Positions 43,390 through 52,021 of a stretch of 64,000 nt of DNA are shown here, piece by piece. The position numbers and the translations under genes were made by a program. The notes under the pieces were generated by a model. The model was not told the DNA's origin and ran no database searches. It saw only the letters and a list, made by a program, of their open reading frames with translations. The stretch comes from Paenibacillus flagellatus (GTDB taxonomy: Bacteria > Bacillota > Bacilli > Paenibacillales > NBRC-103111), in the NCBI RefSeq assembly GCF_003217775.1, contig NZ_QJVJ01000004.1:248001-312000 (forward strand), given 5' to 3'. The first letter of the stretch is position 1. Each line of letters starts with the position of its first letter.

Positions 43390-44103
43390 TCACCTCTCTT
43401 TCCGCAGCTCCGTCTCGTACAGCAGCGTCACTTGATCCCGGCTCAACTGCCATTGCCGGTTCAGCGCGTCGTACAGCTTTTGCTTCGTCTGCTGGCGCTC
43501 CGGCGATATGGCGCCGGCTTCCGGCTTCGTCTCGGGCGTTCCGACCCGGATATCGATATGCACCGGCTCGACGGCCCCGATCGGCTTGCGTGCCGGCGGA
43601 TCTTTGCCGGTGCCGGATCCCGGCGGGGACCCATCTATATCATCAAGGACCACCTGCATATGTTCGATGCTCGGCGTTCCGTTATTGTCGTATTTCATTT
43701 GAAGCTTCACTTGCTTGATCGCGACGTTCGCTTCGCTGCCGGCGGTGCGCTGCAATTCCGCGGCCAGCTCCCTCTCCATGATGCGCTGCGCCTCGTTGCG
43801 GTCGTCCTGCCGCCATCGCTCCGCGTTCCGCAATATCGCCTGCAGCGATTGGACCGAATTCGACGGCCCGCCCGCCTGCGGCTGCGATCCGAGCCGCTCG
43901 ACCGAGGCCACGAGCTTCTCCGGGTCCCATTTCTCCTGGAACAGCGAGAGCAGCGGGGACAGGAGCGTCAGCAGGATGAACAGGCCGAGCACCGTTTTTA
44001 CGTACCGCTGCAAGGCGTTGTTCGGCAGCAGCAAATCGACGAAGGCGGCCAACAGGACGACGAGGATGACGTCTTTCAGCCAGCCGCTGAGCCATGCGAT
44101 CAT
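43390..44103 (-). CDS. spoIIIAF: Stage III sporulation protein AF
   Basis: 237 residues from ATG 44103, seven bases after GGAGG. It starts MIAWLSGWLKDVILVVLLAA and has two membrane segments, the second YVKTVLGLFILLTLLSPLLS, then a soluble domain (QRIMERELAAELQRT, VAIKQVKLQM). It is part of the SpoIIIA channel. The same phase stays open far upstream through spoIIIAE, but that extension is antisense-like noise. Confidence 0.93.
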   Translation of the reverse strand: MIAWLSGWLKDVILVVLLAAFVDLLLPNNALQRYVKTVLGLFILLTLLSPLLSLFQEKWDPEKLVASVERLGSQPQAGGPSNSVQSLQAILRNAERWRQDDRNEAQRIMERELAAELQRTAGSEANVAIKQVKLQMKYDNNGTPSIEHMQVVLDDIDGSPPGSGTGKDPPARKPIGAVEPVHIDIRVGTPETKPEAGAISPERQQTKQKLYDALNRQWQLSRDQVTLLYETELRKER

Positions 44104-44129
44104 GGGGAGCCTCCTTGCTTCAAGGTCGG

Positions 44130-45320
44130 TCAGCGCATCATGACCGAAACGTTGCCGGCCGTAATGATTACCGTGATGGCCAGAAAAAACATGAGACTGA
44201 CGGCGGCCAACGCGGCGAACACGTAGATCAAACTTTTGCCGATCGTCTGCAGGCAGCCGATGATCGGATTCGTGCCGAGCGGCTGCATGACGGCGGCGGA
44301 TACGTTGTAGATGAGCGCGAGCGCCAATATTTTCACGGCCGGGAACGCGCACAGGAACACGAGAATGACGACGCCGGCGATGCCGACCGCGTTTTTGACG
44401 AGCAGCGACGCGCCGATGACCGTATCCGAGGCGTCCGAGAACAGCCGTCCGACGACCGGCACGAAGTTGCCGGTAATGTATTTGGCCGTCCGGATCGTCA
44501 CCCCGTCCGCCACCGCCCCCGTCCCGCCCTGCACCGAGATGACGCCGAGGAAGACGGTCACCATGATGCCGAGCGAGGCGACGCTGATCGTGCGGAGCAT
44601 GTTGGCGAGCTGCGTCACCTTGTACTTGTCGCTGATCGAGCTGACGATGTGCAGAACGGCCGAGAAGAACAGGAGCGGGAAAACGACCGCGTATATCAGC
44701 GTGCCGACGGCATGGATCATGAAGACGATTAGCGGATGCAGCACCGTGACCGAAGCGACGTTGCCCATCGAGCCGAGCATCGTCAGCAAAAGCGGAATCA
44801 TCGCGATCATGAACTGGATCATGCTCGTGATCGCCGACTTCGCGTAGCCGATCGCCACGCTGAAGCTGTTGACCGCGATGAGAAGCAGCACCATGTACGA
44901 GATCGCATAGGCGATCTTGCTGACGTTGTTTCGCTCGAACGCGCTTTGGAGCGACTCCAATATCATGCTGAAGACGGTCAGGACGACGATCGAGGCGAGC
45001 AGCTTGCCGTTGACCAGCACCTCGTGCAGCAAATATTTGCCGACGGCGGAGCCGATCCGCTTCAGACTGAGCCCTTCTCCGCCCGGCACGACCATTTCCA
45101 TGAAGCTGGGCGGCTTGCTGTCGGGGAAATACCCCCCGTATTCGTTCATCAGCCGGTTCCAGTAGCCCTCGACCTGTTCCGTCGGCAGCCGCTCCGCCTG
45201 TTCCCGGATAATCGTCTCGGCCGGTGTCGCCGCCTGGGCGGTTCCTCCGGCGAGCGCGATCGCGAGCAGGATCAGCGCGGCGATCGCATGGCGCATACGT
45301 TGCTGGATCAAAGGTTTCAT
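44130..45320 (-). CDS. spoIIIAE: Stage III sporulation protein AE
   Basis: 396 residues. A signal peptide (AIAALILLAIALAGGTAQAA) and about seven membrane segments make this the main polytopic member of the complex. Diagnostic stretches are YWNRLMNEYGGYFPDSKPPS and GASLLVKNAVGIAGVVILVF. It is proposed to be the export-gate-like channel component. The ribosome site GGGAG is very close to the ATG, so a slightly different start is possible. Confidence 0.95.
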   Translation of the reverse strand: MKPLIQQRMRHAIAALILLAIALAGGTAQAATPAETIIREQAERLPTEQVEGYWNRLMNEYGGYFPDSKPPSFMEMVVPGGEGLSLKRIGSAVGKYLLHEVLVNGKLLASIVVLTVFSMILESLQSAFERNNVSKIAYAISYMVLLLIAVNSFSVAIGYAKSAITSMIQFMIAMIPLLLTMLGSMGNVASVTVLHPLIVFMIHAVGTLIYAVVFPLLFFSAVLHIVSSISDKYKVTQLANMLRTISVASLGIMVTVFLGVISVQGGTGAVADGVTIRTAKYITGNFVPVVGRLFSDASDTVIGASLLVKNAVGIAGVVILVFLCAFPAVKILALALIYNVSAAVMQPLGTNPIIGCLQTIGKSLIYVFAALAAVSLMFFLAITVIITAGNVSVMMR

Positions 45321-45347
45321 CTCCCGTCTCTGGCGCGGATCGTCCGT

Positions 45348-45737
45348 TCAAGCGGGCAGCAGCTTGACCACCGTTTCGATGATGACGCTGATGATCGGAA
45401 TCGCCATGACCATGATCAGCACTTTGCCGGCCAGCTCGATCTTCGAGGCGACCGACTCGAGCCCCGAATCGCGCACGATTTGCGCGCCGAACTCGGCGAT
45501 ATAGGCGATGCCGATAATTTTCAGAATCGTCTTCAAAAACATCAGGTCGATGTTCGTTTGCCCGGCCAGCTGCTCCAGCACGCGAATGATGGCCGATATT
45601 TTGCCGAGCAGGAACAGAAAGATGTAGATTCCCGTAATGGCGGCGAGCAAAAAGGCGAACAGCGGCTTCTGTTCCTTCAGGACGAGCGTCAAAATCGCTA
45701 CGACGAATCCGAGGCCGACGATTTGGATGATTTCCAT
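45348..45737 (-). CDS. spoIIIAD: Stage III sporulation protein AD
   Basis: 129 residues, ATG 45737 after AGGTGG. Three or four hydrophobic segments: EIIQIVGLGFVVAILTLVLK, LLAAITGIYIFLFLLGKISA and KVLIMVMAIPIISVIIETVV. The central DLMFLKTILKIIGIAYIAEF is characteristic. Membrane part of the SpoIIIA complex. Confidence 0.94.
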   Translation of the reverse strand: MEIIQIVGLGFVVAILTLVLKEQKPLFAFLLAAITGIYIFLFLLGKISAIIRVLEQLAGQTNIDLMFLKTILKIIGIAYIAEFGAQIVRDSGLESVASKIELAGKVLIMVMAIPIISVIIETVVKLLPA

Positions 45738-45746
45738 CGCGCCCAC

Positions 45747-45950
45747 CTACTGGAACAAAAAAATCGTTTTGATTTCTTTGAACAAATCGTCAAGCAGGCT
45801 CACCACCATAAACAGGACGACGACGAATCCGATGACCGTCACCCAATGCGCCATATCTTCCTTGCCCATCTGCTTCAGGACGGTATGGATCATCGCGATG
45901 ATGATGCCGATGCCGGCAATTTGAAAGATCGCGTTCACATCCACGTTCAT
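45747..45950 (-). CDS. spoIIIAC: Stage III sporulation protein AC
   Basis: 67 residues from ATG 45950, eight bases after AAGGGG. Two hydrophobic helices, AIFQIAGIGIIIAMIHTVLK and WVTVIGFVVVLFMVVSLLDD, with the conserved QMGKEDMAHW loop. The smallest subunit of the SpoIIIA complex, FliQ-like in size. Confidence 0.94.
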   Translation of the reverse strand: MNVDVNAIFQIAGIGIIIAMIHTVLKQMGKEDMAHWVTVIGFVVVLFMVVSLLDDLFKEIKTIFLFQ

Positions 45951-45963
45951 GTCAGGCACCCCT

Positions 45964-46482
45964 TCAGTACATCAAAATGACGACGAATGCTCCGGCCAGC
46001 ACCCCCAGGCTTCTCCACATTTTCTCGTAGCGACGCTGCTCGTCCCAGGCGATTTGCTCTTCGGCCTGCAGCATGTGGACGGCCAGCTTCAAATGCTTCG
46101 CTTGATCGTCGCGGTCGCTAATGCCGAGCGTAAAGCCCAGCTGGCTCCAGATTTCCCGTTCATTCGATTGAAGGGCGGTATGTTTCCAGCATGCGTCGAT
46201 CGCCTCCCGCCAGCTTTCGGCGACGGTAGCGCCCGCCGACGTCCGGAGCGGCTCGGCGGCCGTGCGCAGCAGGACGGCGAGCGGCGGCTCGAGCCGTTCG
46301 GCGATGCGCAGCAGCGCTTCCGGCAGCGGGGTGAAGCCGTACGTCATCTCGGTTTCGAGCCGCTGCAGCGCATGGACGAGCTGGCGAATCTGCCTCGGCC
46401 TGCGGGCGAACGCCGCCGCCTTGGAGAAGCCGATCAGCGTGCCCGCCGTCAAGATCAGCACCGCGCCGATCAGCTTCAGCAT
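45964..46482 (-). CDS. spoIIIAB: Stage III sporulation protein AB
   Basis: 172 residues from ATG 46482 (GGAGG upstream), overlapping the end of spoIIIAA by seven bases. N-terminal hydrophobic anchor LKLIGAVLILTAGTLIGFSK, helical core RRPRQIRQLVHALQRLETEM ... PLPEALLRIA, and C-terminal anchor WRSLGVLAGAFVVILMY. This matches the SpoIIIAB fold, related to the archaellum/type II secretion scaffold GspF. Confidence 0.93.
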   Translation of the reverse strand: MLKLIGAVLILTAGTLIGFSKAAAFARRPRQIRQLVHALQRLETEMTYGFTPLPEALLRIAERLEPPLAVLLRTAAEPLRTSAGATVAESWREAIDACWKHTALQSNEREIWSQLGFTLGISDRDDQAKHLKLAVHMLQAEEQIAWDEQRRYEKMWRSLGVLAGAFVVILMY

Positions 46483-47501
46483 GGCGTACCTCCGGCTTCC
46501 CGCAGCCGTTCGGCTGCAGGCTCGGCCACTTTGTTGCCGTTCGCGTCCCATACCGTGAACCGCGCGCCCGCTTGCCGGTTTCGCGAAAGCTCGACGAGCC
46601 GGGCGAACATGCGCTCCTCCAGCAGACGTCTCATGACCGGCCGGTCCCGGACGTCCGCGACGCTTCGTCCGTGCGCGGTGGCGATGACGCGCACGCCGGC
46701 GTGCAGCGCTTCCTGGAGGGCGGCCGCGTCTTCCGGGCGGCCGATTTCGTCGACGACGAGCACGTCGGGCGACATCGAGCGGATCATCATCATCATTCCT
46801 TCCGCTTTCGGACATCCGTCGAGAACGTCCGTACGGGGACCGACGTCGAACGTAGGCACCCCCCGATAGCAGGCGGCGATTTCCGACCGTTCGTCGACGA
46901 TGCCGACGCGCAGCCCCGATCGCGCAAGCTGCGATCTTCGCGCGTCGCGGCCGGAGACCGACTGCGAGCCGGCGCTGATCATTCGCGCCAAATCGCGCAC
47001 GAGCGTCGTCTTGCCCTGCCTCGGCGGCGAGATGACGAGCGTCTGGTGGACGCTGCCGGCCGACTCGTCCCATATCGCGGGCAGCAGCGCCGCACCGACG
47101 CCGCGCACGGCTCTCGCGATGCGGATGTTGAAGCCGGCCACGTCGCGGATATGCTTCACTTCGCCGCGCTCCAGCACCGTTTTGCCGGCCAGGCCGACGC
47201 GGTGTCCGCCGGCGATCGTGATGTAGCCGCGCCGCAGCTCTTCCTCGAACGTGTAGAGCGAATGATTCGTCAGCAGATCGAGCAGCTTCGCGCAATCTTC
47301 CTTGGCGGGCTTGTAGCCCGCTTCCGGATCGACCGTCAGCGCCCCTCCCTCGGTCACGAACCGGGACTCCCCGTCGTGCACGATTTCGAGCGATCTCGCT
47401 TCCCGGATGCGGATTTCTTCCAGCGCGTCGAGCGCCGTCTTCGGCAGCTTCTCTATCATTTCGCGAATCCGAGCGGGCAAGAAAGGTAGAATCGGTTGCA
47501 T
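46476..47501 (-). CDS. spoIIIAA: Stage III sporulation protein AA, secretion-type ATPase
   Basis: 341 residues from ATG 47501, seven bases after GGAGG. AAA-type ATPase: Walker A region VISPPRQGKTTLVRDLARMI, Walker B VLVVDEIGRPEDAAALQEAL, sensor region VRVIATAHGRSVADVRDRPV. The N-terminal domain contains EEIRIREARSLEIV. It is the presumed motor of the SpoIIIA channel and the first gene of the operon, with a sigma-E-like promoter just upstream. Confidence 0.96.
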   Translation of the reverse strand: MQPILPFLPARIREMIEKLPKTALDALEEIRIREARSLEIVHDGESRFVTEGGALTVDPEAGYKPAKEDCAKLLDLLTNHSLYTFEEELRRGYITIAGGHRVGLAGKTVLERGEVKHIRDVAGFNIRIARAVRGVGAALLPAIWDESAGSVHQTLVISPPRQGKTTLVRDLARMISAGSQSVSGRDARRSQLARSGLRVGIVDERSEIAACYRGVPTFDVGPRTDVLDGCPKAEGMMMMIRSMSPDVLVVDEIGRPEDAAALQEALHAGVRVIATAHGRSVADVRDRPVMRRLLEERMFARLVELSRNRQAGARFTVWDANGNKVAEPAAERLREAGGTPC

Positions 47502-47544
47502 CGCGGCACCTCCCCGGGTCGGGTTGTCCGGTCGTTTACTCCCA

Positions 47545-47573
47545 TCTATATGCCCGGACAAGACGTTTATTCC
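47545..47573 (-). promoter_or_regulatory. Sigma-E-like promoter of the spoIIIA operon
   Basis: On the minus strand GGAATAAA (47573-47566), a 13-base spacer and CATATAGA (47552-47545). It lies between the yqhV stop and spoIIIAA, the place of the known P1 promoter in B. subtilis. Confidence 0.6.
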
Positions 47574-47574
47574 T

Positions 47575-47841
47575 CTATTTTTTCAAAATGCCTATGAAAA
47601 TGAAGGCGACGCCGATGCCAACCCACAGCATCTTCGTAAACGATAGCTTTTCCGCCAAACCTACCAATCCGATCGTCGTCGTCGTTAGAAGAATCAAAGG
47701 GCCGACGACCGCAAGCCCGGAATTGACGAGCAGCGCCTTGTCCACCTGATTCAGCCTCAGCATGACGAGCGCCGCGATAATTTCGAGACTCCCCGACATC
47801 AGCCGGAGGCTGGCCATGCTCATGACGATTTTGTTGATCAT
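47575..47841 (-). CDS. yqhV: YqhV family membrane protein (DUF2619)
   Basis: 88 residues from ATG 47841. Pattern MASLRLMSGSLEIIAALVML and LNQVDKALLVNSGLAVVGPL match B. subtilis YqhV, which also precedes spoIIIAA. Three membrane segments. Function unknown; in B. subtilis it lies between efp and spoIIIAA, whereas here efp is 5 kb away. Confidence 0.88.
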   Translation of the reverse strand: MINKIVMSMASLRLMSGSLEIIAALVMLRLNQVDKALLVNSGLAVVGPLILLTTTTIGLVGLAEKLSFTKMLWVGIGVAFIFIGILKK

Positions 47842-48019
47842 ATCCGCCTCTTCCCTCCTTTCGCGTCCCGAATGCGGGTTTCGAAGGCGTTCGCGCGGCA
47901 TGCCGCCGCTCCCGCTTCTTTGTCGCTCCCGATCTTGTCAGCCTCGTCCGAAACGCCTGCTTCCCATCTTATGCGGGCACGTCCCATTTTAGGCATGGCG
48001 GCACCAGCCCTCGGGCGAA

Positions 48020-48049
48020 TGCATATATTGCTTCCAGACATCATACAAA
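48020..48049 (+). promoter_or_regulatory. Sporulation-type promoter of comA
   Basis: TGCATATA (48020-48027), 14 bases, CATACAAA (48042-48049) fits sigma-E. The same bases read as TGCATA-N16-CATACAA also approach the sigma-G pattern, though the spacer is one or two bases short. GAGGAG and the ATG of comA follow within 30 bases. Confidence 0.62.
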
Positions 48050-48076
48050 TCCTTTAACAGCGAGGAGACTTGTTTT

Positions 48077-48880
48077 ATGGACGTAACTTCACAGCTGGAG
48101 TGGCACCCGCTGCTGCGGGATCCGACCGGACGGCGCACCGTCAAGCCGCGCACCCGCGGGCAGACGATGGTGATCGATAAAGGACTCGGGCTCCACGCTT
48201 TCGAAGACTTGCTGCAAACATCGGCGCCCTATATCGATTTGCTAAAAATCGGGTTCGGCACGACGCCGCTGTATCCGACCGGTCTTCTGAAACGAAAAAT
48301 CGAGCTGGCCCGCCAGCATCAAATCGCGATTATGCCCGGAGGCACGTTTTTGGAGGTGGCCGTCTCCCGGCACACCGTTCCCGAATATTTCGACATGATC
48401 GGCTTGCTTGGATTTACGGCGATCGAGGTGTCGGACGGCACGATCGAGATGGAGCGCACCGTTCGCAACGAGCTAATCCGTCTCAGCCGCGAAGCGGGGC
48501 TGACGGTTTATACGGAATACGGCAAGAAGCTGTGGGGATCGACGATCGACGCGGAGGAATTGGTGGAGACGGTGCTGCTGGACGTCCAGCACGGCGCCGC
48601 CCTAGTCACGATCGAGGCGCGGGAATCCGGAGCCGGCGTCGGCATATTCGACGCCAATGGGGAATGCCGCGACGAGGAGCTGCTCGATATCGTCGGCAAG
48701 CTGCCCGAGCCGGATCTTCTCCTGTGGGAGGCTCCGCAAAAGCAGCAGCAGGTGCATTTGCTGAAAACGCTCGGATCGGGCGTCAATTTGGGCAACATTT
48801 CGCCGAACGACATTTTTTCGTTGGAATCGCTGCGCAGAGGGCTTCGATCGGATACGTTCGGATTGGAGCTGTCGCCGTAA
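48077..48880 (+). CDS. comA: Phosphosulfolactate synthase
   Basis: 267 residues, TIM-barrel ComA/YitD family. VIDKGLGLHAFEDLLQTSAP, DLLKIGFGTTPLYP, IMPGGTFLEVAVSRHTVPEY, FTAIEVSDGTIEM and NLGNISPNDIFSLESLRRG are characteristic. It adds sulfite to phosphoenolpyruvate to give phosphosulfolactate. With comB downstream it would make sulfolactate, a major small molecule of Bacillus spores, which fits the sporulation-type promoter. GAGGAG precedes the ATG. Confidence 0.92.
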   Translation: MDVTSQLEWHPLLRDPTGRRTVKPRTRGQTMVIDKGLGLHAFEDLLQTSAPYIDLLKIGFGTTPLYPTGLLKRKIELARQHQIAIMPGGTFLEVAVSRHTVPEYFDMIGLLGFTAIEVSDGTIEMERTVRNELIRLSREAGLTVYTEYGKKLWGSTIDAEELVETVLLDVQHGAALVTIEARESGAGVGIFDANGECRDEELLDIVGKLPEPDLLLWEAPQKQQQVHLLKTLGSGVNLGNISPNDIFSLESLRRGLRSDTFGLELSP

Positions 48881-48935
48881 GCCCGATTGCCGCCGCATCG
48901 GACGATCGGTTGAGACTGGACGCGTGAACGCCGGA

Positions 48936-48962
48936 TCGGGGGCCCCTCCTAGGAGCCCCCGA
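48936..48962 (+). other. Hairpin between comA and comB
   Basis: TCGGGGGC pairs with GCCCCCGA; the loop is itself partly palindromic (TCCTAGGA). No T-run follows, so it is more likely an attenuating or RNA-stabilising hairpin than a full terminator. Confidence 0.5.
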
Positions 48963-48995
48963 ACCCATTATTTCTATCGAAGCGAGGGATCGGAC

Positions 48996-49706
48996 ATGCA
49001 AGTGGACGTCATCTCGAGTGTCATCGAGGTCAGATCGGACGATTTCGTTCAGAAAACCGTCATCGCCATCGACGTGCTTCGCGCCACGAGCACGATCGTC
49101 ACGGCGCTTGCGCACGGCTGCTCGTCGGTCGTGCCCGTCGAGACGGTCAATCAGGCGAAGCAGCTCCAGCTGCCGGAAGACTTGCTGGGGGGCGAACGGT
49201 TTTGCAAAAAAATCGCCGGCTTCCATTTCGGAAACTCGCCCTTCGAATATATGACCCCCGATATTGCCGGCAAACGGATCGTCCTGACGACGACGAACGG
49301 AACGAGAGCGATCCAAAAGGCGCAGCGCGCAAGCCACGTGCTGGCCGGCTCCCTGCTGAACGCTTCGGCTTGCGCAAGAGCGGCCGTCGCCTTGAAGCGG
49401 GACGTCGTCATTCTTTGCGCGGGAACGCAGGACGAATTTTCGCTCGAGGACGGCTTATGCGCGGGGCTGCTCATCCGCAAGCTGGAGGACGTGTCGAACG
49501 AATGTCCGGAGACGAACGATTTCGGCGCCGCCATGCGGCTCGCCTACGATTCGGCGAGCGACCGGCTGGAGGAGACGCTGCTGCAAGGCTCGAACGGCAA
49601 ACGGCTGAGCAAGATCGGCTACCGCGAAGACGTCTCGTTCTGCTCGCAGATCGACCGGTTCGACCTCGTGCCGATTTTGCGGGATCAGGCGATGATCCGG
49701 TTCTAA
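48996..49706 (+). CDS. comB: 2-phosphosulfolactate phosphatase
   Basis: 236 residues from ATG 48996, eight bases after GAGGG. ComB/YitC motifs: [54 protein letters not shown] and [19 protein letters not shown]. It removes phosphate from 2-phosphosulfolactate to yield sulfolactate. An upstream in-frame ATG at 48924 lies in the hairpin region and lacks a ribosome site. Confidence 0.93.
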   Translation: MQVDVISSVIEVRSDDFVQKTVIAIDVLRATSTIVTALAHGCSSVVPVETVNQAKQLQLPEDLLGGERFCKKIAGFHFGNSPFEYMTPDIAGKRIVLTTTNGTRAIQKAQRASHVLAGSLLNASACARAAVALKRDVVILCAGTQDEFSLEDGLCAGLLIRKLEDVSNECPETNDFGAAMRLAYDSASDRLEETLLQGSNGKRLSKIGYREDVSFCSQIDRFDLVPILRDQAMIRF

Positions 49707-49839
49707 TCCGGTCGGGTGGGCTCATAGACTAAGGACGAAAAGAAAGGCGGACAGCCTTCGCTTGAAGGCCGGACACCGGATCGCATCGAAACCGACGTCG
49801 TCCGTCTTTCGCCATCCTGTAGGACAAGGGGCAATCGGA

Positions 49840-50304
49840 ATGAACGGCGAACTGCTGCTCTTGTTGTTGATCATCATCGGCATGATCGGTCGATCGCCGA
49901 TCATTACGACCGCGGCTTGCGTCCTGCTCGTCGTCAAGCTGATTCATTTGGAGCGGTATTTGCCGACTATCGAACGAAGAGGCCTCGAATTGGGCCTCTT
50001 GTTTTTGACGATGGGGGTGCTCGTTCCTTTTGCGAGCGAGCGTATATCGACGAAGGACATTATCGCCGTTTTCACCTCGTGGCCCGGTATCATCGCCCTG
50101 GTCGGGGGCGCCATCGCCACGTACATGAACGGCAAAGGGCTCGATTTGCTGAAAGTCGACCCGCAGCTGATCGTCGGTCTCGTCATCGGCTCGATATTCG
50201 GCATCGTCTTTCTGCGAGGCATCCCGGTCGGTCCGCTCATGGCGGCCGGCATCACCGCCCTGCTGCTCAAAATCGCCACGTTTTTGTTCGGGAAAATTCA
50301 TTAG
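49840..50304 (+). CDS. DUF441 membrane protein
   Basis: 154 residues from ATG 49840 (AGGGG upstream). Four hydrophobic segments, including [20 protein letters not shown] and [20 protein letters not shown], with the conserved [19 protein letters not shown] near the end. Matches DUF441 (YtwI family). No function is established. It lies between comB and aspartokinase on the plus strand. Confidence 0.87.
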   Translation: MNGELLLLLLIIIGMIGRSPIITTAACVLLVVKLIHLERYLPTIERRGLELGLLFLTMGVLVPFASERISTKDIIAVFTSWPGIIALVGGAIATYMNGKGLDLLKVDPQLIVGLVIGSIFGIVFLRGIPVGPLMAAGITALLLKIATFLFGKIH

Positions 50305-50382
50305 CCGAATGTCGAATTCTCGTTGAATCCGCCCCCCTCTTGTGGTAGTGTATCAAAAGAGACTGCCTTAGGAGGAAACGTC

Positions 50383-51741
50383 ATGGGTTTGAAAGTATGC
50401 AAGTTCGGCGGCACCTCGCTCGCATCCGCCGAGCAGTTCCGCAAAGTTGCCAATATCGTGCTTGCCGACGATGAACGGAAAATCGTCGTCGTCTCGGCTC
50501 CCGGAAAACGGAACAAGCCGGACACGAAAGTGACCGATTTGCTTATCGCTTACGCCGATGCGACGCTGGGCGGAGCCGACGGCGAAGACGTGCGGCAGTC
50601 GATTTTGAGCCGGTTTGCCGAAATCGTGGACGACCTGGGGCTGCCGAGAGAAGAGCTCGACACGATCGCTTCGATCTTGACCGCCCGCAGCGCGGGAGAC
50701 CGCAGCCATCGCGAACGGTATACCGATTCGATCAAAGCTTTGGGCGAAGAATTCAGCGCGCGCTTGCTTGCGGCTTACATGCGCAAGGAAGGCCACGATT
50801 TCATATATGTCGATCCGAAGGACGCGGGCCTCGTGCTGAGCGACGAGCCGGGCAACGCGCAGGTGCTGCCGGAATCGTACGAGCGGCTTCGTCCGCTCCG
50901 GGACAGCGCGTCGCGCATCATTTTCCCCGGCTTTTACGGGTACGCGAAGAACGGCAACCTCGTCGCGTTTCCGCGCGGCGGGTCGGACATTACCGGCGCC
51001 ATCTTGGCGGCGGCCGTCCAAGCCGACGTGTACGAGAACTTCACCGACGTCGACAACGTATTCGCGGCCGACCCGCGCGTCGTCGAGCGCCCGGCGGCGA
51101 TTCACGAGATGACGTACGCGGAGATGCGCGAGCTGTCGTACGCCGGCTTCTCCGTCCTGCACGACGAGGCGCTGCAGCCCGCGTTCAACGCCAAAATCCC
51201 GGTCCACATCCGCAATACGAACAACCCCGAATCGCGCGGGACGCTCATCTCGCTCGAGCGGCACAATCAAGAGCTGCCGGTCGTCGGTGTCGCCGGTTCG
51301 ACGGACTTTTGCGCCATTTTCCTTAGTAAATATTTGATGAACCGGGAGAAAGGGTTCGGGCGCCGGCTGCTGCAAATTATCGAGGACGCCGGCTTGTCTT
51401 ACGAGCATATGCCGTCGGGGATCGACCACGTCTCGGTTATTTTGAAAGAATCGACGTTCACGCCGGACGTGGAGGAGCGCGTGCTGAACCGCATCCGCGA
51501 GGAGCTCCAGCCGGATAAGCTGCTCGTCCGGCGCGGCATCGCGCTCATCATGATCGTCGGCGACGGCATGACGCAGCAGATCGGCATCGCCAAACGGGCG
51601 ACGGGCGCGCTCGCCGACAGCAGCGTCAACCTGGAGATGATCAACCAGGGCGCCTCCGAGAACAGCATCATGTTCGGCATCCGCAAGGACGACTTGAACA
51701 AAGCGATCGTCGCCCTGCATAACGTCTTTTTCCATGAGTGA
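50383..51741 (+). CDS. Aspartokinase
   Basis: 452 residues from ATG 50383 with AGGAGG upstream. N-terminal kinase motif VCKFGGTSLASAEQFRKVAN, catalytic FPRGGSDITGAILAAAVQAD and YENFTDVDNVFAADPRVV, and two C-terminal ACT domains with VVGVAGSTDFCAIFLS and IVGDGMTQQIGIAKRATGAL. The length and order fit the monofunctional lysine/threonine-sensitive class (YclM/ThrD-like). No lysine riboswitch or T-box was seen in the 78-base leader. A terminator follows. Confidence 0.94.
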   Translation: MGLKVCKFGGTSLASAEQFRKVANIVLADDERKIVVVSAPGKRNKPDTKVTDLLIAYADATLGGADGEDVRQSILSRFAEIVDDLGLPREELDTIASILTARSAGDRSHRERYTDSIKALGEEFSARLLAAYMRKEGHDFIYVDPKDAGLVLSDEPGNAQVLPESYERLRPLRDSASRIIFPGFYGYAKNGNLVAFPRGGSDITGAILAAAVQADVYENFTDVDNVFAADPRVVERPAAIHEMTYAEMRELSYAGFSVLHDEALQPAFNAKIPVHIRNTNNPESRGTLISLERHNQELPVVGVAGSTDFCAIFLSKYLMNREKGFGRRLLQIIEDAGLSYEHMPSGIDHVSVILKESTFTPDVEERVLNRIREELQPDKLLVRRGIALIMIVGDGMTQQIGIAKRATGALADSSVNLEMINQGASENSIMFGIRKDDLNKAIVALHNVFFHE

Positions 51742-51745
51742 TCCG

Positions 51746-51779
51746 AATCCGTCGGGGGGCGTCCCGGCGGATTTTTTAT
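51746..51779 (+). terminator. Terminator of the aspartokinase gene
   Basis: AATCCG-CGGG pairs with CCCG-CGGATT, one-base bulges on each side, followed by TTTTTT. Confidence 0.88.
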
Positions 51780-52021
51780 TTCCGCTGAGTGTTACTGCTT
51801 CGTGCGGACGTATCGAAAAACCCTCTCTTTTAGTTGCGAGGCGGCAATGGTTACATCCGTTGCCGTTGTATTCGGGGTCAAACTTTCAAAATCGGGAAAT
51901 CTTTGGCGCAGTTCTTAAAGGCGCCCTTTACGATAAATAAGGAAGCTTGCTCTTTCCATTGGTCGCAACCTCCCCCTCTTCTTTTTACATGTATGAATCT
52001 CTCAAACGATATAAAGCTTCC
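51780..52021. other. Gene-free stretch before the nuclease-like pseudogene
   Basis: About 240 bases in which I see no gene, repeat or strong promoter. A short plus-strand open frame runs through part of it but begins inside the aspartokinase stop region and resembles nothing. Confidence 0.5.

Noticed and set aside
50305-50382. Possible lysine riboswitch or T-box before aspartokinase
   Set aside because: Only 78 bases separate it from the upstream gene and none of the conserved elements are present.
51734-51940. 68-codon plus-strand frame after aspartokinase
   Set aside because: It overlaps the aspartokinase stop and terminator and has no ribosome site or motif.
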